From contig CALNZX010000003.1 in the NCBI GenBank assembly GCA_942491105.1, positions 1 through 64,000 on the forward strand: 64,000 nucleotides of DNA, in the 5' to 3' direction. A program made the translations under genes and the position numbers. The DNA is from JBBEAM01 sp942491105. Lineage in GTDB: Bacteria; Pseudomonadota; Alphaproteobacteria; Kiloniellales; DSM-21159. Under the pieces are notes generated by a model that saw only the letters and a list, made by a program, of their open reading frames with translations, was not told the DNA's origin and ran no database searches. Of this stretch, positions 8,080-16,556 are shown piece after piece; within the stretch, counting starts at the first letter, position 1; each line of letters starts with the position of its first letter.

Positions 8080-10185
8080 ATGAAGCTGCGCGGCAAGCGC
8101 CTGCTCGTCTGCAACTGCGAAGCGACCATGCCGCTCGACGCCGGCGCGCTGTCGAAGGCCTGTCAGGCCCTGGGCGGCGAAGGCGAGATCGAGCTCAACA
8201 GCCAGCTCTGCCGCGCCCAGCTCGGCAACTTCCAGGCCGCGGCGATCGGCGCCGAGCCGGTGCTGGCCGCCTGCACCCAGGAAGCGCCGCTGTTCGGCGA
8301 GGTCGCCGCCGAGGACAACCCGCAGCAGAGCGTCGGCTTCGTCAATATCCGCGAGGCCGCCGGCTGGTCGGCCGAGGCCCGGCTGGCGACGCCGAAGATC
8401 GCGGCGCTGCTCGCCGCCGCCGCCGAGGAGGCCGCGCCCGCCCCGACCGTGAGCTATAAGTCCGAGGGTCTCTGCCTGGTCTATGGCCAGGGCCAGCAGG
8501 CGCTGGACGCCGCCGAGCAGCTGTCCGGCCGCCTCGACGTCACCCTGCTGCTGAGCGACGCCGGCGACGCCATGCCGCCGCGGCGCATGGCGGTACCGAT
8601 CTTCCAGGGCCGCATCGCCAGCGCCCAGGGCCATCTCGGCGCCTTCGGCGTGACCGTGGACCACTACGCCACCGCCGACCCGGCCTCGAAGCTGGAGCTG
8701 AGCTTCGAGGCGCCGCGCGACGGCGCCTTCAGCGAGTGCGACCTGATCCTGGACTTGAGCGGCGGCACGCCGCTGTTCCCCGCCCACGACAAGCGCGACG
8801 GCTACCTGCGCCCCGACCCCGGCGACCCCGTGGCGGTGCAGCGCGCGATCTTCGAGATCGCCGACCTGATCGGCGAGTTCGAGAAGCCGCGCTACGTCCG
8901 CTACGACGCCGAGATCTGCGCCCATGGCCGCAGCATGAAGACCGGCTGCACCCGCTGTCTCGACGTCTGCCCGGTCTCGGCGATTACGCCCGACGGCGAC
9001 GGCGTCAAGTTCGACCCCTATATCTGCGGCGGCTGCGGCCTCTGCGCCAGCGTCTGCCCGACCGGCGCGGCGAGCTATCAACTGCCGCAGAGCGAGGGCG
9101 TGCTGGAACAGCTCAGGACCCTGCTGAGCGCCTACCGCGCCGCCGGGGGGCCGGAGAGCGCGGGCGAGGCCATCCTGCTGCTGCACGACCAGCGCCACGG
9201 CGCCGAGATCATCTCCCTGATGGCGCGCGGCGGCCGCGGCCTGCCGGCGCGGGTGATCCCCTTTCCGCTCAACGAGGTGACCCAGGCGGGCATCGACTTC
9301 TTCGCCTCCGCCCTGGCCTGGGGCGCCGCCGAGATCGCGATCCTGGCCGGGCCGGACAAGGCCGAGGACCTGGAGCCCCTGGCGCAGCTGATCGGCCTGA
9401 CCGAGACGATCATGGAGGGTCTGGGCCTGGGCGGCGGGCGGATGCATCTGATCGACGCCCTCGACCCCGACGCCGTGGAGGCCGAGCTCTACGCGCTCTC
9501 CGCCGGCGACAAGACCCCCGCCGCCAGCGGTTCCTTCCTGCCCATGGGCGGCAAGCGCACCCGCTCCATGCTGGCGCTGCGCCACCTGCACGAGGTGGCG
9601 TCCCATAACACCGAAGGCGGGGCGCCGGAGATCCTGCCACTGCCGAAGGGCGCGCCCTTCGGCGCGGTCACCGTCGATACCGGGGGCTGCACCCTCTGCC
9701 TGGCCTGCGTCAGCGCCTGCCCGACCGGCGCCTTGAGCGACCGCGAGGACCGGCCCTGGCTGGGCTTCACCGAGGAAGCCTGCGTGCAGTGCGGCCTCTG
9801 CCGGAATACCTGCCCGGAATCGGTGATCGCTTTGGAGCCGCGCCTCAATTTCGGCGACAGCGCCAAGTCGCCGGTGATGCTGAACGAGCAGGAGCCCTTC
9901 AACTGCATCCGCTGCGGCAAGCCCTTCGGGGTCAAGACCTCGATCGAGCGGGTGGTCGAGCAGCTTGGCGGCAAGCACTGGATGTTCGGCAACAGCGAGC
10001 AGACCGAGCGGATCAAGATGTGCGACGACTGCCGGGTGATCGTGCAGTTCCAGACCCCGGACACGCCGCTGAAGGGCGCCGACCGCCCGCGCACCCGCAC
10101 CACCGACGACTACCTGCGCGAACGCGAGGAGATCGAGGCGGCCCGGCGGGCCCACGAGGCGGAGGAGGAAGAGAACCAGCACTAG
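8080..10185 (+). CDS. Polyferredoxin-type 4Fe-4S protein (formate-dehydrogenase-associated type)
   Basis: A 701-residue cytoplasmic iron-sulfur protein. Cys sets: C290-x2-C293-x3-C297-P, C316-x2-C319-x2-C322-x3-C326-P, C537-x2-C540-x2-C543-x3-C547-P and C568-x2-C571-x2-C574-x3-C578-P, enough for up to four clusters. A C-terminal C609-x2-C612...C648-x2-C651 set could bind another metal. Large proteins of this kind are often found next to formate dehydrogenase genes in alphaproteobacteria; here no dehydrogenase lies inside the window. Start chosen at ATG 8080 with GGGAGAGA upstream; the frame stays open back to 7426, but that part is antisense to the regulator gene and unlike protein. It probably shares a divergent control region with 7929. 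Confidence 0.8.
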   Translation: MKLRGKRLLVCNCEATMPLDAGALSKACQALGGEGEIELNSQLCRAQLGNFQAAAIGAEPVLAACTQEAPLFGEVAAEDNPQQSVGFVNIREAAGWSAEARLATPKIAALLAAAAEEAAPAPTVSYKSEGLCLVYGQGQQALDAAEQLSGRLDVTLLLSDAGDAMPPRRMAVPIFQGRIASAQGHLGAFGVTVDHYATADPASKLELSFEAPRDGAFSECDLILDLSGGTPLFPAHDKRDGYLRPDPGDPVAVQRAIFEIADLIGEFEKPRYVRYDAEICAHGRSMKTGCTRCLDVCPVSAITPDGDGVKFDPYICGGCGLCASVCPTGAASYQLPQSEGVLEQLRTLLSAYRAAGGPESAGEAILLLHDQRHGAEIISLMARGGRGLPARVIPFPLNEVTQAGIDFFASALAWGAAEIAILAGPDKAEDLEPLAQLIGLTETIMEGLGLGGGRMHLIDALDPDAVEAELYALSAGDKTPAASGSFLPMGGKRTRSMLALRHLHEVASHNTEGGAPEILPLPKGAPFGAVTVDTGGCTLCLACVSACPTGALSDREDRPWLGFTEEACVQCGLCRNTCPESVIALEPRLNFGDSAKSPVMLNEQEPFNCIRCGKPFGVKTSIERVVEQLGGKHWMFGNSEQTERIKMCDDCRVIVQFQTPDTPLKGADRPRTRTTDDYLREREEIEAARRAHEAEEEENQH

Positions 10186-10287
10186 CGCCGCGCGGGGAGC
10201 CTGCCTTGGAATGGCCTCAATTTGGCTGCGCTTGTGCCGTAGCAAGATGCCCCTTTGATGAACCTTGAATTCTAGAAGGGTCCTGTC

Positions 10288-10770
10288 ATGCCGTTTTCCG
10301 CTCAGCCCGCCGCGCGCCGGGCGCGCCCGCGCCGCCAATTCCTGGTCCTGCCTGCCGTTCTGCTCGCTCTGGGCATGGCCGCCACGGCGCCGAGCGCCCC
10401 GGCGCGCGCCGATCACGGGAGCGATGCCGGCGAGATCATCTTCCGCGAGATCGAGCGCCGCCTGATCTACGAGTACTTCTGCGAGGAGCGCGATTATTGC
10501 GACCGCGGAGAAAACCATAAGGCCAAAGGCGGCAAGCTGGCCTTGCCGCCGGGACTGGCCAAGCGCGACGAACTGCCGCCAGGTCTGGCCAAGCGGCACA
10601 GCTTGCCGCCGGGTCTTGCCAAGAGAGCGCTGCCGGGCGATCTGCTGCAACGCCTGCCGGAGGCACATCCCGGCACCCGCCGCGTCATCGTCGACAATCG
10701 CGTGGTGCTGATCCGCGCCGCGACCCAAGAGGTGCTCGACATCCTTTTCGAGGTCGCGCTGAAACGCTAA
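10288..10770 (+). CDS. Secreted CigR/RcnB-like protein with LPPGLAKR repeats
   Basis: A 160-residue exported protein: Arg-rich N terminus, hydrophobic core FLVLPAVLLALGMA and a probable cleavage site after ARA. The centre has three tandem repeats of the pattern LPPGLAKR (about residues 92-120), which is the hallmark of CigR and the RcnB-like envelope proteins. The end, RRVIVDNRVVLIRAATQEVLDIL, matches the short C-terminal beta region of that family. CigR of Salmonella is a membrane-linked virulence inhibitor; a role here is unknown. A pair of Cys residues (YFCEERDYC) could form a disulfide. Confidence 0.7.
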   Translation: MPFSAQPAARRARPRRQFLVLPAVLLALGMAATAPSAPARADHGSDAGEIIFREIERRLIYEYFCEERDYCDRGENHKAKGGKLALPPGLAKRDELPPGLAKRHSLPPGLAKRALPGDLLQRLPEAHPGTRRVIVDNRVVLIRAATQEVLDILFEVALKR

Positions 10771-10929
10771 CCGCCGGCTTCGGCCCAATTCCGCGCCAAC
10801 TCGTAGGGGCTCGCTCGCCGCCGCTCTTTCGGCGCGGCCATGCAACGATTCCTGTTACCAGGCGTTTCTCCAAGACAAGACTGCCGCGGAAGCCTTCCGC
10901 TGCAGCACATCATTTTTCAGGAGCAGCAC

Positions 10930-11004
10930 ATGCACAGCATCATCTGGTGGGTCGGCGCCATCGTCATCGTTCTCTTCATTCTGGGCTTCTTCGGGCTGCG
11001 CTGA
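10930..11004 (+). CDS. 24-residue single-span membrane peptide
   Basis: A very short frame with an excellent ribosome site (AGGAG at 10919-10923, seven to ten bases before the ATG). The peptide starts MHSIIWW, has one hydrophobic helix (VGAIVIVLFILGFFGL) and a final Arg. The hydrophobic length is just right to cross the inner membrane, and the positive end suggests an N-out, C-in topology. It is too short for most gene finders. Small proteins of this type occur in other alphaproteobacteria as far as I recall; no function is known to me. Confidence 0.6.
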   Translation: MHSIIWWVGAIVIVLFILGFFGLR

Positions 11005-11179
11005 GCGCGCCCGCGCTAGCGGCCAGACCGCGCGGGCAGCGGCTGGTCGCGGGCGATCCCTGGCATGGCCGGGGGTTTTCGCGCCGCCGTTTGTCCTGGC
11101 GCGCGGCTTCCCTTTGATGACAAGCTGGCCAGCGGCCGTGGCGGTCCCCGCCCTGGCCAACATGGGGGAAGGATAAATC

Positions 11180-11500
11180 ATGCCCGTCTATGTCATCGCC
11201 GATTTGCAGATCACCGACGACAGCTGGGTTCCCGACTACGTGACCAATGTGCACGGCATCGTTCACAAACACGGCGGCAAGTACCTGTCGCGCAGCGGCA
11301 ACGTCAAGACGCTGGAGGGCAGCCCGCTCGAGACCACGGTCATCGCGCTGATCGAGTTTCCCGACGCGGCCGCGGTCGAAGCCTTCGCGACGGACCCGGA
11401 CTACGCCCCCTACGCGGCGGCGCGCCAAGCCGGGAGCGTGAGCCGTCTGCAGATGATCGACGATAGCGATATCGCCGGAACCATTTCCTATTTGACGTAA
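11180..11500 (+). CDS. DUF1330 domain protein
   Basis: A 106-residue protein of the ferredoxin-like dimeric alpha-beta barrel (Dabb-like) DUF1330 family. Typical elements are MPVYVIADLQITDD at the start, HGGKYLSRSGNVKTLEG in the middle and ALIEFPDAAAVEAFATDPDY, followed by Y-x-P-Y. The ribosome site GGGGGAAGG precedes the ATG. Function is not established for the family; some relatives resemble monooxygenases or stress proteins. A strong hairpin follows the stop codon. Confidence 0.8.
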   Translation: MPVYVIADLQITDDSWVPDYVTNVHGIVHKHGGKYLSRSGNVKTLEGSPLETTVIALIEFPDAAAVEAFATDPDYAPYAAARQAGSVSRLQMIDDSDIAGTISYLT

Positions 11501-11503
11501 GGC

Positions 11504-11519
11504 GCGGGGCACGCCCCGC
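11504..11519. terminator. Bidirectional hairpin between convergent genes
   Basis: GCGGGG and CCCCGC form a perfect 6-base GC stem with a CACG loop between the DUF1330 stop and the cytochrome gene stop. It lacks a clear T run, so it may act as an RNA 3'-end stabiliser or a weak intrinsic terminator for both genes. Confidence 0.4.
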
Positions 11520-12025
11520 TAGTCGCCGCTCTCCGCCGCCAGGGCGCGGCGGGTGATCTCCGCCTGCTGGGCGCGGATTTCCTCCGGCCAGCGGCTCTTG
11601 ATGTAGGCGATGGAGGCGCGGATCTCGCGGTCGCTCAACACCCCGTCATAGCCGGGCATGTCACTGGCGTAGCCGCCACCGACCAGCGCCGCGGGCCCCA
11701 GCTTGGTCAGCGCGAAAAGCTGCGGGTCCGGGTGATGCCAGGTGTGGCCGCTCGCGTCGTGGGGCGGCGCCGGCAGCTTGCCGTCGGGATTGCGGGTTTG
11801 CCAGTTCGCCTGCCCCTCCAAGGCGGCGCCGTGGCAGGCGGCGCAGTTGGCGGCATAGACCGTTTCGCCCAGGGCGACCAGATCGCGGTCCCGCGGATCG
11901 ATGATCCGCGTCTCGGCCTCTTCCGCGCCGCTCAGCCAGGGCATTCCGGCCATCAGCCAGCCCCCCAGCGCCAGCGCCAGAATGGCGGCAACGACAAGCG
12001 AGACGCTCGTCCGGTTTTTCGGCAT
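11519..12025 (-). CDS. Membrane-anchored c-type cytochrome
   Basis: A 168-residue protein with one N-terminal membrane helix (VSLVVAAILALALGGWLMAG) that anchors it in the periplasm. The heme c site is C61-A-A-C64-H65. A downstream SDMPGYDGVLSDREI block supplies the likely distal Met ligand, as in class I cytochromes. It is monoheme and not fused to an oxidase subunit. Electron partners cannot be named from the neighbourhood. It converges with the DUF1330 gene. Confidence 0.85.
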   Translation of the reverse strand: MPKNRTSVSLVVAAILALALGGWLMAGMPWLSGAEEAETRIIDPRDRDLVALGETVYAANCAACHGAALEGQANWQTRNPDGKLPAPPHDASGHTWHHPDPQLFALTKLGPAALVGGGYASDMPGYDGVLSDREIRASIAYIKSRWPEEIRAQQAEITRRALAAESGD

Positions 12026-12120
12026 GCTGGTCCTCCCGTTGTGACAACCTTCCTGCTAAAAGCTTACAGGTGCTGGAAGGCAAGACCGGAACGCCCCAGG
12101 TTCACTCGCGAGAGCGCCCC

Positions 12121-12993
12121 ATGACCGCCCCAGCAGACAATCTCGACCCCCGGCTCAACGCCGTCCGCCCCGATCTCGCCGACAAGGCGCTCGAGGGCCG
12201 GGTCGCCGCCGCGCGCTTCGTCGAGGGCCGCCCGGCCCAGCTGCGGGTTGGCGTGGCGCCCCTGCGCCGCCGGCCCGAGGACAGCGCGCCCCAGGACACG
12301 CAGCTGCTCTCCGGAGAGACCGTCGCGGTGTTCGAGGAGAAGGAATCCGGCGGAGACACCTGGGCTTGGGTGCAGAACCGGCGCGACGGCTATGTCGGCT
12401 ACCTCAAGGCGGCGGCGCTCTCCGCCGAAGTTCACCCCGTCACCCATTGGCTGAAAGTGCTGCGCAGCCCGGTCTACCCCGCGCCCGATATCAAGACCCC
12501 GCCGCGCGACTGGCTGTCCCTCAGCGGCCAGGTCGCCGTCGTCGGCACCCAGGACCGCTTCAGCGAGATCGCCAGCGGCGGCTGGGTCTATAGCGCCCAC
12601 CTCGCCGAGGCCGGGCAGACCGAACCCGACCATGTCGCGACGGCCCGGCGCTTCCTCGGCGTGCCCTACTTCTGGGGCGGCAAGGAGAGTCTGGGCATCG
12701 ACTGCTCCGGGCTGGTGCAGGTCGCCCTGCACTGCGCCGGCCTCGCCTGCCTGCGCGACACCGGCCAGCAGGAAAACGACGCCAGTCTCGGCCAGGCCCT
12801 GCCCCCCGACACCACGCCCGAATATGGCGACCTGATCTTCTGGAAAGGCCACGTCGCGCTGGCCCTCGACGCCACCACGGTGCTCCACGCCACCGGCGGC
12901 CCCATGCTCACGGTGATCGAACCGCTGAAAGATATCGACGCAAGAGCGCGGGCGGAAAGTGGGGCTGGGATTACTGTGGTAAGAAGGTTGTAG
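12121..12993 (+). CDS. NlpC/P60 peptidase with SH3-like domains
   Basis: A 290-residue cell-wall peptidase of the NlpC/P60 class, similar to dipeptidyl-peptidase VI-type proteins. Residues about 35-160 form bacterial SH3-like repeats (GETVAVFEEKESGGDTWAWV..GYVGYL). The C-terminal half has the catalytic Cys195 in GIDCSGLVQ and His244 in WKGHVALAL. No signal peptide is seen, as in several cytosolic alphaproteobacterial members that act on recycled muropeptides. The ATG at 12121 is preferred; a GTG at 12070 would add 17 residues unlike the family. Confidence 0.85.
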   Translation: MTAPADNLDPRLNAVRPDLADKALEGRVAAARFVEGRPAQLRVGVAPLRRRPEDSAPQDTQLLSGETVAVFEEKESGGDTWAWVQNRRDGYVGYLKAAALSAEVHPVTHWLKVLRSPVYPAPDIKTPPRDWLSLSGQVAVVGTQDRFSEIASGGWVYSAHLAEAGQTEPDHVATARRFLGVPYFWGGKESLGIDCSGLVQVALHCAGLACLRDTGQQENDASLGQALPPDTTPEYGDLIFWKGHVALALDATTVLHATGGPMLTVIEPLKDIDARARAESGAGITVVRRL

Positions 12994-13066
12994 ACTACCG
13001 CGCCTAAACTTACATGGCTCCCCACCTAGGGGGGCGTAGACCCGATCTTAAGAGGATGACTGGCGG

Positions 13067-13435
13067 ATGACCTGGAACACCTACAAGGACGGCGAGGAGA
13101 TCTTTCGCGAGGGCGAGACCAGCGAGGCGGCCTTCCTGATCGTCTCCGGCGAGGTCAATGTCGTGAAGGGCATCGCCAGCGGCCATCCCTGGACCATCGC
13201 CACGGTCGGCGCCGGGGAGTACATCGGCGAGATGGGCGTGGTCGACCGCAAGCCGCGCTCGGCCACCGCCATCGCCAAGGGCCCCACCGTGGTCGCCCCG
13301 GTCACCCAGGATCAGTTCCTCGAACTGCTGCTGCAGAACCCCGAAGAGGCCGTCGGGCTGATCAAGATCCTGATCGAGCGGCTGCGCGCCGCCGGCGACA
13401 AGCTGGCCGAGCTGGGCCAGCCCCTGGAGCACTAG
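13067..13435 (+). CDS. Stand-alone cyclic-nucleotide-binding domain protein
   Basis: A 122-residue protein that is a single cNMP-binding domain: FREGETSEAAFLIVSGEVNVV, then the phosphate-binding cassette region GEYIGEMGVVDRKPRSATAIA. There is no HTH, so it is not a CRP-type activator by itself. It may modulate a partner through cAMP or another nucleotide; a class III adenylate cyclase is coded at 29988 in the same window. An imperfect GC hairpin lies just upstream (about 13017-13034). Confidence 0.75.
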   Translation: MTWNTYKDGEEIFREGETSEAAFLIVSGEVNVVKGIASGHPWTIATVGAGEYIGEMGVVDRKPRSATAIAKGPTVVAPVTQDQFLELLLQNPEEAVGLIKILIERLRAAGDKLAELGQPLEH

Positions 13436-13456
13436 GGCTCCCGCGTCACTGGTAAA

Positions 13457-13732
13457 TTATTTTTCCTCGTCGTCGCGGCCGCCCCAATCGCGCGGCGGCG
13501 CGTCGTAGACCGCGTCCACCCCCCGCTTGAGCTTGAGGAAGGCGCGGCCGAAGGCCTGGCCGGCGGCGCGCGGCGCGTTCTCGTCCTGCAGCACGCCGCG
13601 GAGTTTCTCGCGCGCCTGCTCGGCCGCGGCACGGGTCTTGTCCCGCGCCTCGGGGTCGGTGGCGAGGCGATGGGCCGCCTTCTTCGCGGCATCGCCGGCG
13701 GCGCGTCCGATCAGGGCTCTGAAAATCGACAT
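13457..13732 (-). CDS. Small Ala/Arg-rich helical protein
   Basis: A 91-residue soluble protein, MSIFRALIGRAAGDAAKKAA..., with long amphipathic helices rich in Ala, Arg and Glu and an acidic tail (RDDEEK). No conserved motif was recognised. The length, start and codon use suggest a real gene, but function is unknown. It converges with the cyclic-nucleotide-binding gene. Confidence 0.6.
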   Translation of the reverse strand: MSIFRALIGRAAGDAAKKAAHRLATDPEARDKTRAAAEQAREKLRGVLQDENAPRAAGQAFGRAFLKLKRGVDAVYDAPPRDWGGRDDEEK

Positions 13733-13784
13733 GGCAGGACGCTACTCCACTGTCGCGCCCCAGGAAACGGCGAATTGGAATCCG

Positions 13785-13817
13785 AAAGGGCCGCGCGGGC
13801 GCACCGCACGGCCCTTT
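13785..13817 (-). terminator. Intrinsic-type terminator hairpin
   Basis: AAAGGGCCG and CGGCCCTTT form a perfect 9-base stem with a 15-base loop. Read on the minus strand it lies 28 bases after the fasciclin gene stop and ends in a short T-rich edge, so it most likely ends that transcript. Confidence 0.6.
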
Positions 13818-13844
13818 CTTGGCCGGCCAAGCTTGGGGGAGCTT

Positions 13845-14447
13845 TTATTCGGCCGGCAGGAGGACCGTATCGACCACGTGGATCACACCGTTCGACTGGC
13901 GCACGTCGGCGATGGTCACCGTCGCGCTGCGGCCGCGCTCGTCGGTCAGGGTGATGCCGCCGTCGCCGGAATTCCTGGCGATCAGGGTGCCGCCGGAGAC
14001 CGTCGGCACGGCATGCGCGCCCTTGTCATCGGCGATCATCTGGTTGATGGCGTCGCTCATCGCGTTGGCCGAGACCACGTGGTAGGTCAGGATTTCCTGC
14101 AGCAGCGCCTTGTTCTCGGGCTTCAGCAGGGTCTCGACCGTGCCCTCGGGCAGCTTGGCGAAGGCCGCGTCGGTCGGCGCGAAGACGGTGAAGGGGCCGG
14201 GGCCCTGCAGGGTATCGACCAGATCGGCGGCCTGGATCGCGGCGACCAGGGTTTCGTGATCCTGGGAGTTGACCGCGTTCTCGATGATGTTCTTGTTGGG
14301 ATACATCGGCGCGCCGCCGACCATCACGGAGCCATGGGACATGGACTCGCTAGAGCTGTTCGAGGCCGTGGGCACATCATGGCTGCTGCAGGCGGCAAGC
14401 GCGGCGAGCGCGATGGCGGCGCCGGCGATCTTGATCGGGAGTATCAT
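13845..14447 (-). CDS. Fasciclin (FAS1) domain lipoprotein
   Basis: A 200-residue lipoprotein (lipobox LAAC, Cys20) with a Ser-rich linker and one FAS1 domain. The two conserved FAS1 boxes are seen: GPFTVFAPTDAAFAKLP near residue 85 and the C-terminal GVIHVVDTVLLP. FAS1 domains mediate adhesion in the envelope. A terminator follows at 13785. It stands alone and starts at ATG 14447. Confidence 0.9.
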   Translation of the reverse strand: MILPIKIAGAAIALAALAACSSHDVPTASNSSSESMSHGSVMVGGAPMYPNKNIIENAVNSQDHETLVAAIQAADLVDTLQGPGPFTVFAPTDAAFAKLPEGTVETLLKPENKALLQEILTYHVVSANAMSDAINQMIADDKGAHAVPTVSGGTLIARNSGDGGITLTDERGRSATVTIADVRQSNGVIHVVDTVLLPAE

Positions 14448-14604
14448 GTAACGAGTCCTTTCGTTGGGGGGCGAAATTCGAATTCAGACCTCCCTACGCC
14501 GCGGACGCGCGTTTGGTTCAGTCCGGGCCTGGAATTTTTCCCCGCCGAACCGGCAAATCCGTTCTATCTATCTGAAATCAATCGGGAAGATTTTTCCCGC
14601 CGGC

Positions 14605-14910
14605 CTATTGGCTCGGGATCTGGTTGTTGCCGCCGAACTGATCGAAGCAGCGCGCCTCGGCGCCGGCCAGGGCGCGCGCCGCCTGCTCCTCGGTGAAGCT
14701 GCCGCCGGCGACCATGCTGTCGAGGGTCTGCTTTTCCGCGGCGATGCAGAGCTGCACCGGATCGTCGGGATCGGCCGCCGCGCCGCCCTGCGGCGGGAAG
14801 AGGTCGTCGTAGTGGATGACGAAGAGCGCCAGCCCGGCCAGAACGGCGACGCCCAGCGCCGCCAGGCGCGCGGCCAGACCGTCGAAACGCGGGCGGTGCG
14901 AAGCGCTCAT
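14605..14910 (-). CDS. Small membrane-anchored periplasmic protein
   Basis: A 101-residue protein with a short basic N terminus, one membrane helix (LAALGVAVLAGLALFVI) and a periplasmic helical domain bearing two Cys (LCIAAEK and ARCFDQF), which could pair. No family recognised. ATG at 14910 is preferred because it places the helix near the N terminus; the frame is open to 14976. It is divergent from moaA. Confidence 0.6.
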   Translation of the reverse strand: MSASHRPRFDGLAARLAALGVAVLAGLALFVIHYDDLFPPQGGAAADPDDPVQLCIAAEKQTLDSMVAGGSFTEEQAARALAGAEARCFDQFGGNNQIPSQ

Positions 14911-15065
14911 GGCTTTGGAGGCTAGCCGCCCCGGCGGGCGCTGCCAAGAGGCCACGCAGTTGTGACAAATCGTCATGATTTAAACCGGGCGGGAGAGTCG
15001 TTATATTCCCAGGTATAGAACGCAGCCGGAGCGGGAAAATTCCAGGCCGCGCGAAAGGAGCTTCG

Positions 15066-16151
15066 ATGTCAGAGGGCGTGACGCAGAGCGAACCCGGCAA
15101 GACGCTGCCCGAGAATCCTCAGGCGCGCGATGTCACGGCGGAGAATCAAAAGCCGCCGCTGATCGACCCCTACGCGCGGGCGATCAGCTATCTGCGGGTC
15201 TCGGTCACCGACCGCTGCGATTTCCGCTGCGTCTACTGCATGTCCGAGGACATGACCTTCCTGCCGAAAAAGGAGCTGCTCAGCCTCGAGGAGCTCGACC
15301 GGCTGTGCTCGGTCTTCGTCGGCCTGGGCGTGCGCAAGCTGCGCCTGACCGGCGGCGAGCCCCTGGTGCGCCGCGACATCATGTGGCTGTTCCAGCGCCT
15401 TGGCCGCCACCTGGACAGCGGCGCGCTCGAGGAGCTGACCCTGACCACCAACGGCAGCCAGCTCGCCCGCTTCGCCCAGCAGCTCGCCGACTGCGGCGTG
15501 CGCCGGGTCAACGTCTCGCTCGACACCCTGGACCCGGACAAGTTCGTCGCCATCACCCGCTGGGGCAAGTACGACAAGGTGATGCAGGGCCTGGAGGCGG
15601 CCAAGGCGGCCGGCCTCAAGGTCAAGCTCAACACCGTGGCCCTGAAGGGCGTCAACGACGACGAGATCCACCGGCTGGTCGAGTGGTGCGGCGCGCAGGG
15701 CTTCGACCTGACCTTCATCGAGGTGATGCCCATGGGCGACATCGGCAACGAGGAGCGGATCGAGCAGTACTATCCGCTGTCGCTGCTGCGCGCCGACCTG
15801 GAGCAGCGCTGGACCCTCGAGGACATCCCCTACAAGACCGGCGGCCCGGCCCGCTATGTCGAGGTCGCCGAGACCGGCGGCAAGATCGGCTTCATCACGC
15901 CGCTGACCCACAACTTCTGCGAATCCTGCAACCGGGTGCGCGTGACCTGCACCGGCCAGCTCTACATGTGCCTGGGCCAGGACGACGACGCCGACCTGCG
16001 CGCGCCGCTGCGCGCCAGCGCCGGGGACGGCCCGCTGGAGGACGCGATCCGCGAGGCGATCGGCCGCAAGCCCAAGGGCCACGACTTCATCATCGACCGC
16101 CGCCGCGGCACCCAGGGCGCGGCGCGCCACATGAGCGTCACCGGCGGCTAG
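15066..16151 (+). CDS. moaA: GTP 3',8-cyclase MoaA
   Basis: A radical-SAM enzyme that starts molybdenum-cofactor synthesis by converting GTP to 3',8-cyclo-GTP. The N-terminal cluster site is C51-x3-C55-x2-C58 (CDFRCVYC), followed by TGGEPLVR. The C-terminal cluster site is C285-x2-C288-x13-C302, and the chain ends in the GG pair needed for activity. AGGAG six bases before ATG supports the start, although this gives an N-terminal extension of about 30 residues over the usual length. It is the only clear molybdopterin gene here apart from the CinA-type protein at 39834. Confidence 0.95.
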   Translation: MSEGVTQSEPGKTLPENPQARDVTAENQKPPLIDPYARAISYLRVSVTDRCDFRCVYCMSEDMTFLPKKELLSLEELDRLCSVFVGLGVRKLRLTGGEPLVRRDIMWLFQRLGRHLDSGALEELTLTTNGSQLARFAQQLADCGVRRVNVSLDTLDPDKFVAITRWGKYDKVMQGLEAAKAAGLKVKLNTVALKGVNDDEIHRLVEWCGAQGFDLTFIEVMPMGDIGNEERIEQYYPLSLLRADLEQRWTLEDIPYKTGGPARYVEVAETGGKIGFITPLTHNFCESCNRVRVTCTGQLYMCLGQDDDADLRAPLRASAGDGPLEDAIREAIGRKPKGHDFIIDRRRGTQGAARHMSVTGG

Positions 16152-16173
16152 CGGCCAGCGGCGGCCGGCGGCC

Positions 16174-16479
16174 ATGATCTCCAAGCTCTGGCGCGGCGAG
16201 CTGCCGCTCAAGGATACCTTCTGGACCTGGGCGGTGTTCGGCGGTGTGCTGGTCAACCTCCTCACCTCGGGTCTGTTCCTGGCGCTGATCGCCGCCGATC
16301 GGCCGCTGCTCGCCCTGTTCGGCGGCTATGCCCTCTCCCTGCCCTACAACCTCCTGGTGCTGGTCGGCGTCTGGCGCGCGGCGGCGCGCTATGAGGAGCT
16401 CCCAGACGGCGATCCGCGCTGGGCCAATGCCGCGCGTGGCGTCAGCCTGCTCGGCCTGGCGCTGCTCAGCATCACCTGA
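16174..16479 (+). CDS. Small integral membrane protein
   Basis: A 101-residue protein with about three hydrophobic segments (WAVFGGVLVNLLTSGLFLAL, LLALFGGYALSLPYNLLVLV and GVSLLGLALLSI). It lies 22 bases after moaA and is probably cotranscribed with it. No family recognised and no charged active-site residues within the helices. Confidence 0.65.
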   Translation: MISKLWRGELPLKDTFWTWAVFGGVLVNLLTSGLFLALIAADRPLLALFGGYALSLPYNLLVLVGVWRAAARYEELPDGDPRWANAARGVSLLGLALLSIT

Positions 16480-16556
16480 GGGAAGCGCCCAGGGAATTAG
16501 ACAGCGACCAAAATCTGCCCTATCCTCAACCTAGAAGGGTATTTTGAGATGAGCAG

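Noticed and set aside
8002..10845. Very long minus-strand frame of 947 codons
   Set aside because: It mirrors the polyferredoxin gene on the other strand, is rich in Arg/Gln/His and has no domain; typical of high-GC antisense frames.
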